This document shows positions 11,231-21,035 of a stretch of 64,000 nt of DNA, piece by piece; within the stretch, counting starts at the first letter, position 1; each line of letters begins with the position of its first letter. The stretch is from NCBI GenBank assembly GCA_027422505.1, contig JAPQWV010000002.1, forward strand, positions 21,522,001 through 21,586,000, given 5' to 3'. The translations under genes and the position numbers were made by a program. Source of the stretch: Craterostigma plantagineum. Taxonomy: Eukaryota; Streptophyta; Magnoliopsida; Lamiales; Linderniaceae. A model generated the notes under the pieces. That model did not search any database and had not been told where the DNA came from. It worked only from the letters and a program-made list of their open reading frames with translations.

Positions 11231-11542
11231 TCATGTTTTGAGACCGGTATCTAGGTCTTCTGTAACCTTGAGTTTCCGGTTTGGGTTGTGAGCATTCCCC
11301 CTTGGTTGTTGAGGTCTTCCTCTTCGTGGGTCGCTGTTTGCACTCGTATTTCCTTTTGGTTGTTGAGGTCTTCCCCTTCGTGGGTTGTTGTTCGCACTAA
11401 TATTCCCCCTTGGTTGTTGAGGTCTTCCCCTTCGCGAAACGTTCTTCACTTTATTCCCCCTCACTTTCTGAGATGTTGTACTTATATGGGGAATCGAGGA
11501 ATTGCAGCTATATTCCACTCTGATTCCTTTAGACCTGTCCAT
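11231..11542 (-). pseudogene. Gag-region frame with three AT-hook-like repeats
   Basis: An open minus-strand frame of 103 codons downstream of the gag zinc knuckle of element A. It contains three tandem copies of an 18-residue unit of the form RRGRPQQPRGNxSANxxP, encoded by a 54-bp DNA repeat (anchors at 11304, 11358 and 11412). RGRP is the core of the AT-hook, a minor-groove DNA-binding motif, and the unit is strongly basic. Whether this belonged to gag or to a separate product cannot be told because the frames around it are broken. I know of no standard copia gag domain with this repeat. Confidence 0.5.
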
Positions 11543-11665
11543 AGGAGAAGTGGGAACTGGATTATAGTCTATAGGACGTACAAAATTGATTACCCATGAG
11601 ATAGTCGGTTGATAGGACGTCGTCGCCTCATCGCCACATGAAGATACCCATGCCCGGTCCGGTCG

Positions 11666-11899
11666 CTAGCATTCTTGAAGACACTGCAATGTCTCGGTTG
11701 ACTTAGTGCATCCCTGGACCAAGGCAGACAATCTCTGGTTATCTAAAGCATTCTTTTCAGCTGCCTCCCTCAGTCCGAGGTTTTCTTCCTCTAGTTGGAT
11801 GATTTTCTCAAACATAGGTCCGGTATCTTCATGTGCTGGTGCCTTTTCCTTTTCTGCAGCTTTCAACTTCTCGTTCAACTTCCAGTATCCGTCAGCCAT
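11666..11899 (-). pseudogene. Coiled-coil part of copia A gag
   Basis: 77 codons rich in Glu, Lys, Leu and Ala with heptad-like spacing (LNEKLKAAEKEKA, IIQLEEENLGLREAAEK). Large plant copia gag proteins often carry a coiled coil after the zinc knuckle. It lies just downstream of the gag frame at 11875-12489 in another phase, so a frameshift separates them. Confidence 0.55.
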
Positions 11900-12600
11900 G
11901 TTCTGAAGGGCATCCAGGACTTCTTCATAAGTGAACTTATCTTCAAGATATCTCCCACCAGGCAGACAAGCTCTTTTTCATTTTCGTAGTTGTTCAATTC
12001 ATCTTCAGAGCTGGACTCTTCGGAATCTGTATCATCCCATCTGTGGGAGTTCTTTTTAGCCGCAGAAGCTTGTGACTTCTTTTTGCCTTTGAGCAGGTTT
12101 CCCTCCTCTTTGGAGCAGTTATTGGTGTTGCGTCCAGTCCTGTCACATTTAAGGCAAGTGGTAGTATTTTTATTTTGTTCACCTTGCTTATCCTGTGTCA
12201 TTTCGGAGGATTCTGCTTCTCCCAGCGCTTTTACTGGATGATCCTCGAGCTTATAGACTTCTCGGTTTTCGCCAAGTTGGCATAACTGGGTCCACATTTC
12301 TTTCGCAGTTTTGCTCGTCATGACCTGTTTGAATACTTCTATATCCAAGGTCTTGAACATGATGTGTTTGGCAACATTATCGAGGTTTGCCTTTCGTCTT
12401 TCTTGTATTGACAGCTCGTGTCTTTCCTTGGGAACTTCTTGCGGTTCATTAAGATGTATAGCGTGTCGTTCGTTTACTTTGTTGAACATGAACGGTCCGG
12501 TCTTAACACATCAATCATCACGTCATCTTGCGCGTAGAGATGGGTCATTAGCCTTATCTTCCATTCAAGAAAGTTTTCCCTGCTAAACATAATAAGCTGG
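11875..12600 (-). pseudogene. Gag of copia A
   Basis: Minus-strand frame 12489-11875 has the copia gag (UBN2-type) core: a KEMWTQLCQLGE segment and a CCHC-like knuckle CLKCDRTGRNTNNC whose His is replaced by Asn, so the zinc site looks broken. The N-terminal part (NFLEWKIRLMTHLYAQDD) lies in another frame at 12590-12490, so there is at least one frameshift. Acidic and Ser-rich sequence (DDTDSEESSSEDE) follows the knuckle. In the virus-like particle gag would coat the element RNA; this copy is dead. Confidence 0.75.
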
Positions 12601-12643
12601 TCTGATAAAGTCATTCTTAGTAAGAAAAATATCAAGAAACCTT

Positions 12644-12655
12644 CTCTGATACCAC
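12644..12655 (-). promoter_or_regulatory. Primer binding site, element A
   Basis: Reverse complement reads GTGGTATCAGAG, the standard copia priming site for initiator-Met tRNA, two bases inside the 5' LTR end. Confidence 0.9.
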
Positions 12656-12656
12656 T

Positions 12657-13605
12657 TGTTAAGATCGGCTTACGCGTTTAGAAGGGGTGAATAAACGCTT
12701 GACGCATTTTGGTAGTTAACCGGTTATGGCTAATACCGGAACTTGATATCTTTCTAAGTGTGATTTGTGCGGAAGCAAGTCGGTCGGTTTCAAACCAATA
12801 CCGATGATAGATGTGATGTGTTAGCGTCTGTGTGTAAAGAAAACACCGGTTTGTTTCTGAAAGTTCGGAGTTAAATCTCCTGCGTCTCCCCTTCTTCCCC
12901 GCAAGGAAGGTTCACTAAACTTCAGTTGTACACTCACTGTACAACCTACCCAGCTGCCCTCAGCTTAATCTAGTGAATCACCTAGGCAGTCGTATAATAC
13001 AATTCACCTACTTCAACAGCTTTCTACAGTCCATCGGAAAAACAACTCACTTACTTAACCAAACTGGTTTTCGTACAGTGATGACAACACTTTCTAATTT
13101 TCTTCACTAGAGAGGTTTGAATCTTGTCTTTGATTTCTCATTTTTCGTACAGCTCCTTGTACCGATCAATGCATTAAATGCATTTTCCCAAAACGGGTAC
13201 TGTCCGGTCTTCATAGCAGTTTGCGCCGTGCCATTTGCTTTTTCTTTTTAAGCTTAGCTTGACTTCAACTTGGCTCCTCTTGGCAGCCTTGCATTAAATA
13301 CTTTTAGCAAAAGTCTTCAACATCCCGCCTTGAATGGTTTTGAATCTTCGTCCACGTGGCAGGTCCGGTATCTGTACTCCCGTCTTGGCACTTGTCAGAT
13401 CCGGTATCTGTACTCCGGTCTTGGCACTTGTCAGGTCCAGTATCTGTACTCCGGTCTTGGCACTTGTCAGGTCCAGTATCTGGCGCGCTTGTGAACTGCT
13501 GACTGGTATCCGGTCTTAAGTCTTCGTTTAACCGGTATACTCAGTCAAGTTTGGACAACCACTAAAACTGTTTAATATGAATTCTTCGATTCATGATTCT
13601 TAACA
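12657..13605 (-). repeat. 5' LTR of copia A
   Basis: 949 bp, TG...CA ends (TGTTAAGATC to TTCTTAACA). It contains about four tandem CAGGTCCGGTATCTGTACTCC-like words near 13360-13480; the 3' LTR has fewer. Substitutions and indels against the 3' LTR are common, so the insertion is old relative to element G. Confidence 0.85.
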
Positions 13606-13670
13606 ATTTGCATATTTTAAGGTTGAATAGCTTCTATGATATTGATACAGATTAGTGTTTTGGCAATTTT

Positions 13671-14037
13671 GAAATCAGGCCCCTCCATAAGTTTCAATAA
13701 GGATTCAGGCTCTTCTCGCAAAAGAATTAGTTTTAAGGACCCATTGTATGCAGTACCACTTCATTGCTCTGGCATACCAGTATGTTGAAATTTTGTAACA
13801 CAAAACGATCATCCGGTACCAGTTTACGATCATCTGATACCACTTTATTTTCTGCATTACCACTTCATTGCTCTTACATACCAGTATGTTGAATGTTTGT
13901 AACACAAAGCGATCTTTCTATACCAGTTCATATATCTTTTATACCATTTTTGTACACCACACAAAATAATTCTTTAACTTAAAAGAAAATTCAAACAGGG
14001 TCTGAAATCTATTTTAAACGTCTAAGGGGGCCTGATT
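13671..14037. mobile_element. Small element with 'CAGGCCCC' inverted ends
   Basis: Left end GAAATCAGGCCCCTCCATAA and right end, inverted, GAAATCAGGCCCCCTTAGAC are clear terminal inverted repeats about 370 bp apart. Inside is an imperfect tandem duplication of about 105 bp (ACCACTTCATTGCTCT and ATACCAGTATGTTGAA words at 13755 and 13860). No coding capacity. A clean target duplication was not found, so the superfamily is open. Confidence 0.6.
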
Positions 14038-14639
14038 TCGAATCGACGCAAATGCTTTTGCTAACTATGTACTAGGTCATGCCTATAGCTTGTTAAAATT
14101 TGAGTAACGTTTGCATTTTGTTCAGGGATTTCATTAAGGGTTAATTACGAGTCAGGCCCTAGTAATATTTTTAACTAGTGTTCAGGCCACAATCAAATTT
14201 CATTTAGTATGAAGGACCTACTTTTCAAAACTCTTAGAGAAAAAGACCCAAACTATGCGATATGACATATATACCCTCTAACAGATGCAAAATTTACAAG
14301 CCTTTGCCATCGTCTTCTCCAACGAGCGATTTTCGCTGCAAGCTCGAATCCTCTTAAAAAAAAAACTTCAAGCTCGATTTGTATTGCTACTTTGCAGCTT
14401 TAATCGTCAGAAATCGTTGACATTACAGCTGAAAATGATAAACATAAATCGTTGAGATTGAAAAAAATCTTCAAAAGATTTATGGAAGCTAGAAAAAAAC
14501 TGATATATACAAATAATAGAAATCGTTGAGACTGTATCTGAAAATATCAAAGTTTATGACCTAATATGTTGAAATTATTGTTAATTTGATCGTGAGTATG
14601 ATTTGTATAACTAATTTGCAGCTTTAATCGTCAGAAATA

Positions 14640-15430
14640 ACGAATATAGCAAAAAATTACAAATGCATCATAGATAATAACAAATGTTGACTTAGAAGTA
14701 ACACATCGCTGAAAGGTAATAACGCCTTGCGTGTCGTAAATAACACATTGTGTATACAAGTAATGGATCGAAAGGAATAAAACAAAAATCACAAACGACG
14801 CTAAAAAACAGATGAAAACTGCATAAATCACGTCGTTATTAACACATTGGGTACCTCGAATTTATAACGATTAGTTGCAAGAAACGAATATTATATTTTC
14901 CCTAAATCGTGTAAAAAGAAATACTTATAACATAACCAAAACTAACAAATGTCTTAAGGTTAATAACAAATGTTGACTTAGAAGTAACACGTCGCTGAAA
15001 GGTAATAACGTCTTCGTTGTCGTAAATAACACATTCTGTATACAAGTAATGGATCGAAAGGGATAAAACAAAAATCACAAAGGACACTAAAAAACAGATG
15101 AAAACTGCGTAAATCTCCGCGTTATTGACTCAATAACGTAAAATAGACCTCAATTTCTCATGGGTACCTCGAATTTATACCGATTAGTTGCAAGAAACGG
15201 ATATTATATTTTCCCTAAATCGTGTAAAAAGAAATACTTATAGCATAACCAAAAATAACAAATGTCATATGGTTAACAACAAATGTTGACTTAGAAGTAA
15301 CACGTCGCTGAAAGGTAATAACGCTTTCTTTGTCGTAAATAACACATTCTGTATACAAGTAATGGATCGAAAGGGATAAAACAAAAATCACAAACGACGC
15401 TAAAAAACAGATGAAAGCTGCATAAATCTC
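14640..15430. repeat. Repeat array of about 310 bp, block 1 (3 copies)
   Basis: Three copies of a unit containing GTTGACTTAGAAGTAACACG, TCGTAAATAACACATTCTG, GTAATGGATCGAAAGG and TGGGTACCTCGAATTTATA. The shared CGCTGAA anchor falls at 14707, 14993 and 15306 (spacing 286 and 313). Minus-strand frames across the units are repetitive and do not resemble proteins. Confidence 0.85.
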
Positions 15431-16919
15431 AGCGTTTGTGACTGAGTAAAGTTTTTCAGTCCTCAATTTCAGATGGGTGTTACTAATAAAGACGAATTTT
15501 TTATGTATCGAATGAATTCGTGCTTCCACCCCCAAATAAAAAATTTCGTTCAGGAACCAATTCAATATCGACTTCAACGGCCGAACAAGGTAAAAGTGAT
15601 TGAATAAGATAAAATCGAATCAAACGAGTCTTAATATTAAAAGAAAAAAGTAAGTCGATAACCATGAAATTGAGAAAATTTAGCTTTCTCTAAGACTAAA
15701 ACGTTTTTTAAATAAGTAACAGTTTACCCAACAAATATAACACATACATGTTAAAAAAACACTTCATTGAGAATATTCTAGAAGGTTCTGGATCGTCAGA
15801 GAATTTAACAGAATTGTCAAAGAATATTTACAGGACTTTCTTAAAATTGTACTACATTAATTGGAAATAATAACACATGTTAGGTAAAGAAAAACAACAC
15901 GAACTCAACTAATAACACATTGTTCAATACTGATACCTCATAAATGCTGTTCAGTACCACGTCAATAATTCGATCAATTCGTACAAAAATACACTTTTAT
16001 TTTGGATGTTTAATATGGATGTTCATGTAAATATATAATTTGATGAAGTTTAACCACCACATTCGTTTGAAAGACACATTAAGCGAAATTTGATGGCAAT
16101 AGACGAATATTGATCTCAATAGATATATAAATATATAGTCCTCCATTGCAAAACATAGACTATCTCATCTTTAAATGGAACATAACAATATGAATTGCAC
16201 CACGAACATGTTCAAACATCAACATTAAAGTACTAATAACATTTATAGACCACAAACACAAAATACGAAGCTCAAAACCCTAAATTCGAGGCCCGAAACC
16301 CTAAACCCTAAACCTAAACCCCGAACCCCAAAATTTTTTAAGGTTGTAGAAATACCTGCACAAGTCGTGGATCGTTCTCCCAAAATTTCGTGTCGTAAAC
16401 CCTTAATCTTAACCTCGAACCCGTAAGTCCTAAACCTCAAAAACTACCCAAAAACCCTGGCGCATAGACGATAACAACTTATCCAGAAACCCTAGTGCAT
16501 AGACGGAAATTTTATAACAAATAACACTGTATTGGTAACAATTAAACCATTATGTGTACCACATTAAATTGTCCAGAAATTTTTTTGTAATATCCCGCCG
16601 AACAGTTCAGAAATTCTACGGTGGCGCGAGAAACTTTAAGGCTATGGGTCTCTCGAATCGACGTGTATTACCTTCAAGTTCAACTAGAAACATGCTTCCA
16701 TCTACAGATATTTTTATTGTTTGCGTCAACAAAATTTTAAGATTCCGTCCCCACACCGTCGCGCTCGTGAGATCCGCAACAGAGAAAGCAATATTAATTT
16801 GTAACTGGATTTAACCAAGGCAACTATCGATATTATTATATGTGATAAACCCAAATCATAGAAATTGCTAAGATTGCAGATGCTATGACCGTATATGTTG
16901 AAATTATCGTCAATTTCAT
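15431..16919. other. Spacer between repeat blocks, no gene seen
   Basis: AT-rich sequence without a recognisable product. Around 16276-16322 it has short telomere-like words (AAACCCTAAACCCTAAACC), annotated separately. Confidence 0.5.
16276..16322. repeat. Short interstitial CCCTAAA words
   Basis: Two adjacent perfect CCCTAAA units with several degenerate ones around them. Too short to be an old telomere; the same word (telo-box) also occurs in plant promoters. Confidence 0.6.
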
Positions 16920-17810
16920 ATGAATGTTGGTAAGTTTCACAAAATAACAAATGCCTTCAGAGTAATAACAAATGTTGACTCAAAAATAAAACATCGCTGA
17001 AAGTTAATAACGTCTGTTTATCGTAAATAACACATTCTGTATACAAATAATGGATCGGGATAAAAAGAACGAAAATCACAAACGACACTAAAAAAACAAA
17101 TGAAAACTGCATAAATCACGTCGTTATTCACTCAATAAGGTAAAATAGACCTCAATTTCTCATGGGTACCTCGAATTTATACTGATTTGTTGCAAGAAAT
17201 GGATATTATATTTTCCCTAAATCGTGTAAAAAAGAAATACCTATAACATAGAAACAAATATCTTATGGTTAATAACAAATGTAGACTTAGAAGTAACACG
17301 TCGCTGAATGGTAATAACGCCTCATTTGTCGTAAATAACGCATTCTGTATACAAATAATGGACCGGGATAGAAAGAACGAAAATCACAAACGACACTAAA
17401 AAACAGATGAAAACTGCATAAATCACGTCGTTATTGACTAAATAAGGTAAAATAGACCTCAATTTCTCATGGGTACCTCGAATTTATACCGATTAGTTGC
17501 AAGAAACTTATATTATATTTTTCCTAAATTGTGTAAAAAAGAAATACTTATAACATAGCAAAAAATAACAAATATCTTATGGTTAATAACAAATGTTAAC
17601 TTAGAAGTAACACGTCGCTGAAAGGTAATAACGCTATGTTTGTCGTAAATAACACATTCTGTATTCAACCAATGGATCGGGGGAAATATAACGAAAGTCA
17701 CAAACAACACTAAAAACGGATGAAAACTACATAAATCTCGGCGTTATTGACTCAATAAGGTAAAATAGACCTCGATTTCTCATGGGTACCTCGAATTTAT
17801 ACTGATTACT
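16920..17810. repeat. Repeat array of about 310 bp, block 2 (3 copies)
   Basis: Same unit and orientation as block 1, with the CGCTGAA anchor at 16995, 17302 and 17616 (spacing 307 and 314). Block 2 is separated from block 1 by about 1.7 kb between nearest anchors. Confidence 0.85.
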
Positions 17811-18364
17811 TGCAATTTATGTCGACATCTAGATTCGATTTACCATTATTTGTTCGAATTTGCACCCTAATTAGACAAGCAAATTCTACCTCGTGCATCG
17901 TCAATATCATAATGAATCCAATATGACATGTCGAATCGGTTGGATTGGTCAATCGGATTTTTTTGTGCTCGATTTAGTGTAAGAAAAATGAGTTCGAAAA
18001 AAATTCTGTTGATAACGTTTTGCAGTAGCAAAGTAACACAATGTTGTTGAAAAATAACGTATTTGTTTTGTATAGTAACACTATGCTGTAACTGTATAAC
18101 ATATAATGAAGTAAAAGTAACGCTTCATATAAGACAAAGCACGTCGTGACTTTCGCTGGGAAAAAAAAGAACAAAGGGTATTTTCGTCAAATTCTATTTT
18201 TTGGTCATTTACTCGATTTTTACAAAACAGTGGGTCTCTTAAACTTATTCATTTTCTGACAGGGTCCGACAGATAAATGAAAACATTAGGGGGGCCGGAA
18301 CAGAAATCTTCCCTTTCATTAATGACTCAGGATTTGCAGCTGCTGCTTCTTGCCAAATGCAGAC

Positions 18365-20728
18365 ATGGTTTTTAGAACCATAGCTCAGAGAGATCGAAAC
18401 TTCTTCTTGACAGTAATTCAACAATCGACGAAGCTCGGGCAATTGACTCAAATCCAAGCGCAAATAATACATAGCAATCTCTTTAACGATCAAATAACAA
18501 TCACAAAGCTCATTCAGAAACTCCTCGACATCGGAGCTTCTGACCATGCCAAGCTCATCTTTGCTGGGGCAACATCACCTGATCTATTTCTCTACAATGT
18601 ACTCATCAAGGGACTTAAAAGGAACCCGCTTGAGCCTTTATCTCTGTACAAGAATTTGCTTGAGAAAACCTACTTTAAAGCCGATAATTTTACCTATTCT
18701 TTCGTCTTCGGAGCTCTATCGGGGCGTAGACCGCACGAGTTCGAAAAAATCGGGAAATTGCTCCACGGCCATGCCATAATTGCTGGGTATAGCTCGGATG
18801 TGTATGTGGGCTCTGCTTTGGTGGATATGTACTCGAGTTATTCAAAGATTGAAGAAGCGTATAAGGTGTTCTATAAAATTCCTGAGCCAGATACAATCCT
18901 GTGGAATACCATTATTTCAGGTATGGTGAAGAATTCTCTGTTCGTCGAGTCTGTTCATGTATTCGAAAGAATGGTTGCGAAAGCTGTGAAGTTCGATGCA
19001 ACTACATTGGCTGTTGTTCTATCTAGTTTAGCTGAGTTGCAGGATTTGAGAACTGGTACGACTGTGCAAGCACTGGCCATGAAGGTTGGTTTTCATTTTG
19101 GTGAACATGTGGTTACTAGTTTGGTTGCCTTGTATTCAAAGTGTTCAGGCCTTTCATCGGCTCAGCTGTTATTTGGTTTGATTGATAAGCCCGACTTGAT
19201 TGCATACAACACAATGATTTCTGGTTTCTCATGTAACGGTGAAATCGAATCATCAGTTAGGTTACTTAAAGAGCTGATCTTCTCAGGCTTAAGAGTTAGC
19301 TCAAGTACCATAGTTGGTTTAGTTCCTGTATTCTACCCATTTGGTCATTTGGATCTTACTCTTTCTATCCATGGATTTTGCATGAAGTATGGTTTTAGTA
19401 CCAATCAGTCCATACTAACTGCTCTAATAACAGTTTACAGCAGGGCTAACGAGTTAAATCTTGCCAGAAAGGTATTCGATGAGTTGCCCGATAGAACGCT
19501 GGAGTCATGGAACGCAATGATATCAGGCTATGCTCAGAAAGGGCAAACGGAAATGGCACTTTCACTCTTCCGTGAAATGCAAAAGCTCGATATTCAAGCC
19601 AATCCCGTCACAATCACCAGCATTCTCTCAGCTTGTGCTCAGCTTGGCATTCTAGGTTTAGGTAAATGGGTCCATGATTTGATTAAAAAGGAGAAAACTT
19701 TTGAATCCAACGTATATGTATCAACTGCTCTGATTGACATGTACATGAAATGTGGCAGCGTTGAGGATGCGAGGAGACTATTCGACTCACTGTGTGAAAA
19801 GAACGCCGTGACTTGGAACTCAATGATCTCTGGTTATGGAATGCATGGACATGGAAAAGAGGCACTTGCGCGGTACAATGAAATGATAAAATCTGGGATT
19901 ATCCCAACAGGCGTGACTTTCCTCTCTGTTTTGTATGCATGTAGTCATGCAGGTTTAGTGAAAGAAGGTGAAATGATTTTCAGCTCTATGGTTCATGATC
20001 ATGGCTTTAGTCCCAAATCTGAGCACTATGCATCTATGGTTGACATCCTAGGCCGGGCTGGAAGATTAAAAGATGCAGTGGATTTTATTACGAAGATGCC
20101 AATCAAGCCAACTTCTGCAGAGTGGGGTGCGTTGTTAGGCGCATGTAAGATTCACAAGGACTCAAGCTTGGCGCAGTTAGCATCTAATCGTTTATTCGAG
20201 TTGGACCCTGAAAATGTAGGTTACCATGTTCTGATGTCGAATATTTATTCAACAAACCATGATTACTCTCACGCAGCTTCATTACGTCAGCTGATTAAGA
20301 AGAAGAACTTCACAAAGACCCCAGGCTGTACTTTGATTGAGATTAAGGGACAACAACACGTATTTACGTCAGGTGACCAGAATCATCCTCGAGTTGAAGA
20401 CATCTACAGAATGCTGCAAAGTTTGATGGGTAAGATGAAAGATGCTGGATATCTTGCAGACACTGTGACGGCTATGCATGACGTTGAGGAAGAAGAGAAG
20501 GAGCTAATGGTTGGAGTTCACAGCGAGAAACTAGCCATTGCGTTTGGGCTGTTGATGTCTGGAGATGGAGAGGAGATTAGGATAATCAAGAATCTTAGGG
20601 TGTGCTTGGACTGTCATAATTTTACCAAGTTTGTTTCTAGGATTACTCAAAGGATTATTATCGCGAGGGATTCAAACAGGTTTCATCATTTTGTCAATGG
20701 GGATTGTTCTTGCGGAGATTATTGGTAG
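18365..20728 (+). CDS. MEF29: PPR-DYW organelle RNA-editing factor (MEF29-like)
   Basis: An intronless frame of 787 codons from the first ATG (18365) to TAG. Upstream ATGs at 18322 and 18357 are out of frame. Tandem PLS-type pentatricopeptide repeats fill roughly residues 25-590 (for example WNTIISGMVKNSLFVESVHV and WNAMISGYAQKGQTEMALSL). They are followed by E/E+ motifs and a complete DYW cytidine-deaminase domain: HSE at 719-721 (catalytic His and Glu), CLDC at 747-750 (zinc cysteines), and CSCGDYW as the last residues. The whole length and many segments match Arabidopsis At4g30700 (MEF29/DYW9), a mitochondrial C-to-U editing factor. PPR repeats read RNA bases and DYW deaminates the target C. 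Organelle import is inferred from the family; the N-terminus is Arg/Thr/Gln-rich but I did not score it. The copy looks intact. A LINE sits about 300 bp beyond its stop. Confidence 0.92.
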   Translation: MVFRTIAQRDRNFFLTVIQQSTKLGQLTQIQAQIIHSNLFNDQITITKLIQKLLDIGASDHAKLIFAGATSPDLFLYNVLIKGLKRNPLEPLSLYKNLLEKTYFKADNFTYSFVFGALSGRRPHEFEKIGKLLHGHAIIAGYSSDVYVGSALVDMYSSYSKIEEAYKVFYKIPEPDTILWNTIISGMVKNSLFVESVHVFERMVAKAVKFDATTLAVVLSSLAELQDLRTGTTVQALAMKVGFHFGEHVVTSLVALYSKCSGLSSAQLLFGLIDKPDLIAYNTMISGFSCNGEIESSVRLLKELIFSGLRVSSSTIVGLVPVFYPFGHLDLTLSIHGFCMKYGFSTNQSILTALITVYSRANELNLARKVFDELPDRTLESWNAMISGYAQKGQTEMALSLFREMQKLDIQANPVTITSILSACAQLGILGLGKWVHDLIKKEKTFESNVYVSTALIDMYMKCGSVEDARRLFDSLCEKNAVTWNSMISGYGMHGHGKEALARYNEMIKSGIIPTGVTFLSVLYACSHAGLVKEGEMIFSSMVHDHGFSPKSEHYASMVDILGRAGRLKDAVDFITKMPIKPTSAEWGALLGACKIHKDSSLAQLASNRLFELDPENVGYHVLMSNIYSTNHDYSHAASLRQLIKKKNFTKTPGCTLIEIKGQQHVFTSGDQNHPRVEDIYRMLQSLMGKMKDAGYLADTVTAMHDVEEEEKELMVGVHSEKLAIAFGLLMSGDGEEIRIIKNLRVCLDCHNFTKFVSRITQRIIIARDSNRFHHFVNGDCSCGDYW

Positions 20729-21035
20729 AAAGACTCCATTTTTTTGTTGCAAGAGGATTTCTATTATCTGCCATGAGGTACATATAGCTCTCTCTTTGAT
20801 TTACGAATCCTTGACATGATTTATCGTAATGTTAACATCATTTTGAGTCATTGTGAGTCTTTGATTCCCAACTTTCCTCGGGCAGAGGGTTAATATCACC
20901 TCTTCAACTACTAAAGTTTTGAGTAGAGAACTTTTACAGAGTTGTTAGTGGCAAAAGAGTTCCAGCTATTATTAATTTCTAATTTCGTGTTTGTGTAAAA
21001 TTTCTTTTTTGTTTTTATTTGGTTGTTTTCTGTGA
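20729..21035 (+). other. 3' flank of the PPR gene
   Basis: AT-rich sequence, probably including the 3' UTR. No canonical AATAAA is obvious. It ends in the 12-bp target site of the LINE insertion (21024-21035). Confidence 0.5.
21024..21035. repeat. Target-site duplication of the LINE, left copy
   Basis: TGTTTTCTGTGA here is repeated exactly at 22572-22583. The two copies bracket the LINE and its oligo(T), the standard footprint of target-primed reverse transcription. Confidence 0.9.

Larger units (their letters stand above)
6696..13605 (-). mobile_element. Copia element A, full length but decayed
   Basis: A Ty1/copia LTR retrotransposon on the minus strand. In sense order: 5' LTR (13605-12657), primer site complementary to initiator-Met tRNA (TGGTATCAGAG, 12654-12644), gag, a degenerate pol region, PPT (ACCAAAAAGGGGGAAAT, 7697-7681) and 3' LTR (7680-6696). 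Candidate target duplication ATTTG lies at 13606-13610 and 6689-6693, with two extra bases next to the left LTR, so it is imperfect. Coding sequence is full of stops and shifts. Gag and a RNase H scrap are recognisable; integrase and most of RT are not. LTR and primer-site layout match element C at 55-64 kb. Confidence 0.85.
14141..18310. mobile_element. Candidate large non-autonomous DNA element
   Basis: The outer segments look like diverged inverted repeats: left TCAGGCCCTAGTAATATTTT ... GTTCAGGCC, right (inverted) TCCGGCCCCCCTAATGTTTT ... GTCGGACC, at similar spacing. Between them lie six copies of a repeat of about 310 bp and no recognisable protein. Ends of this texture are common in Mutator-like elements, but I cannot show a 9-bp duplication. 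Boundaries are approximate. Confidence 0.4.

Noticed and set aside
14631..15577. Repeated minus-strand frames of 60-120 codons with hydrophobic stretches
   Set aside because: They are the 310-bp repeat read three times; similar peptides come from repeat copies, not selection on protein.
16276..16322. Former telomere end
   Set aside because: Only two adjacent perfect CCCTAAA units; no array and no other subtelomeric sign.
18350..18364. PPR start five codons upstream of 18365
   Set aside because: The upstream codon is TTG; the first in-frame ATG is at 18365.
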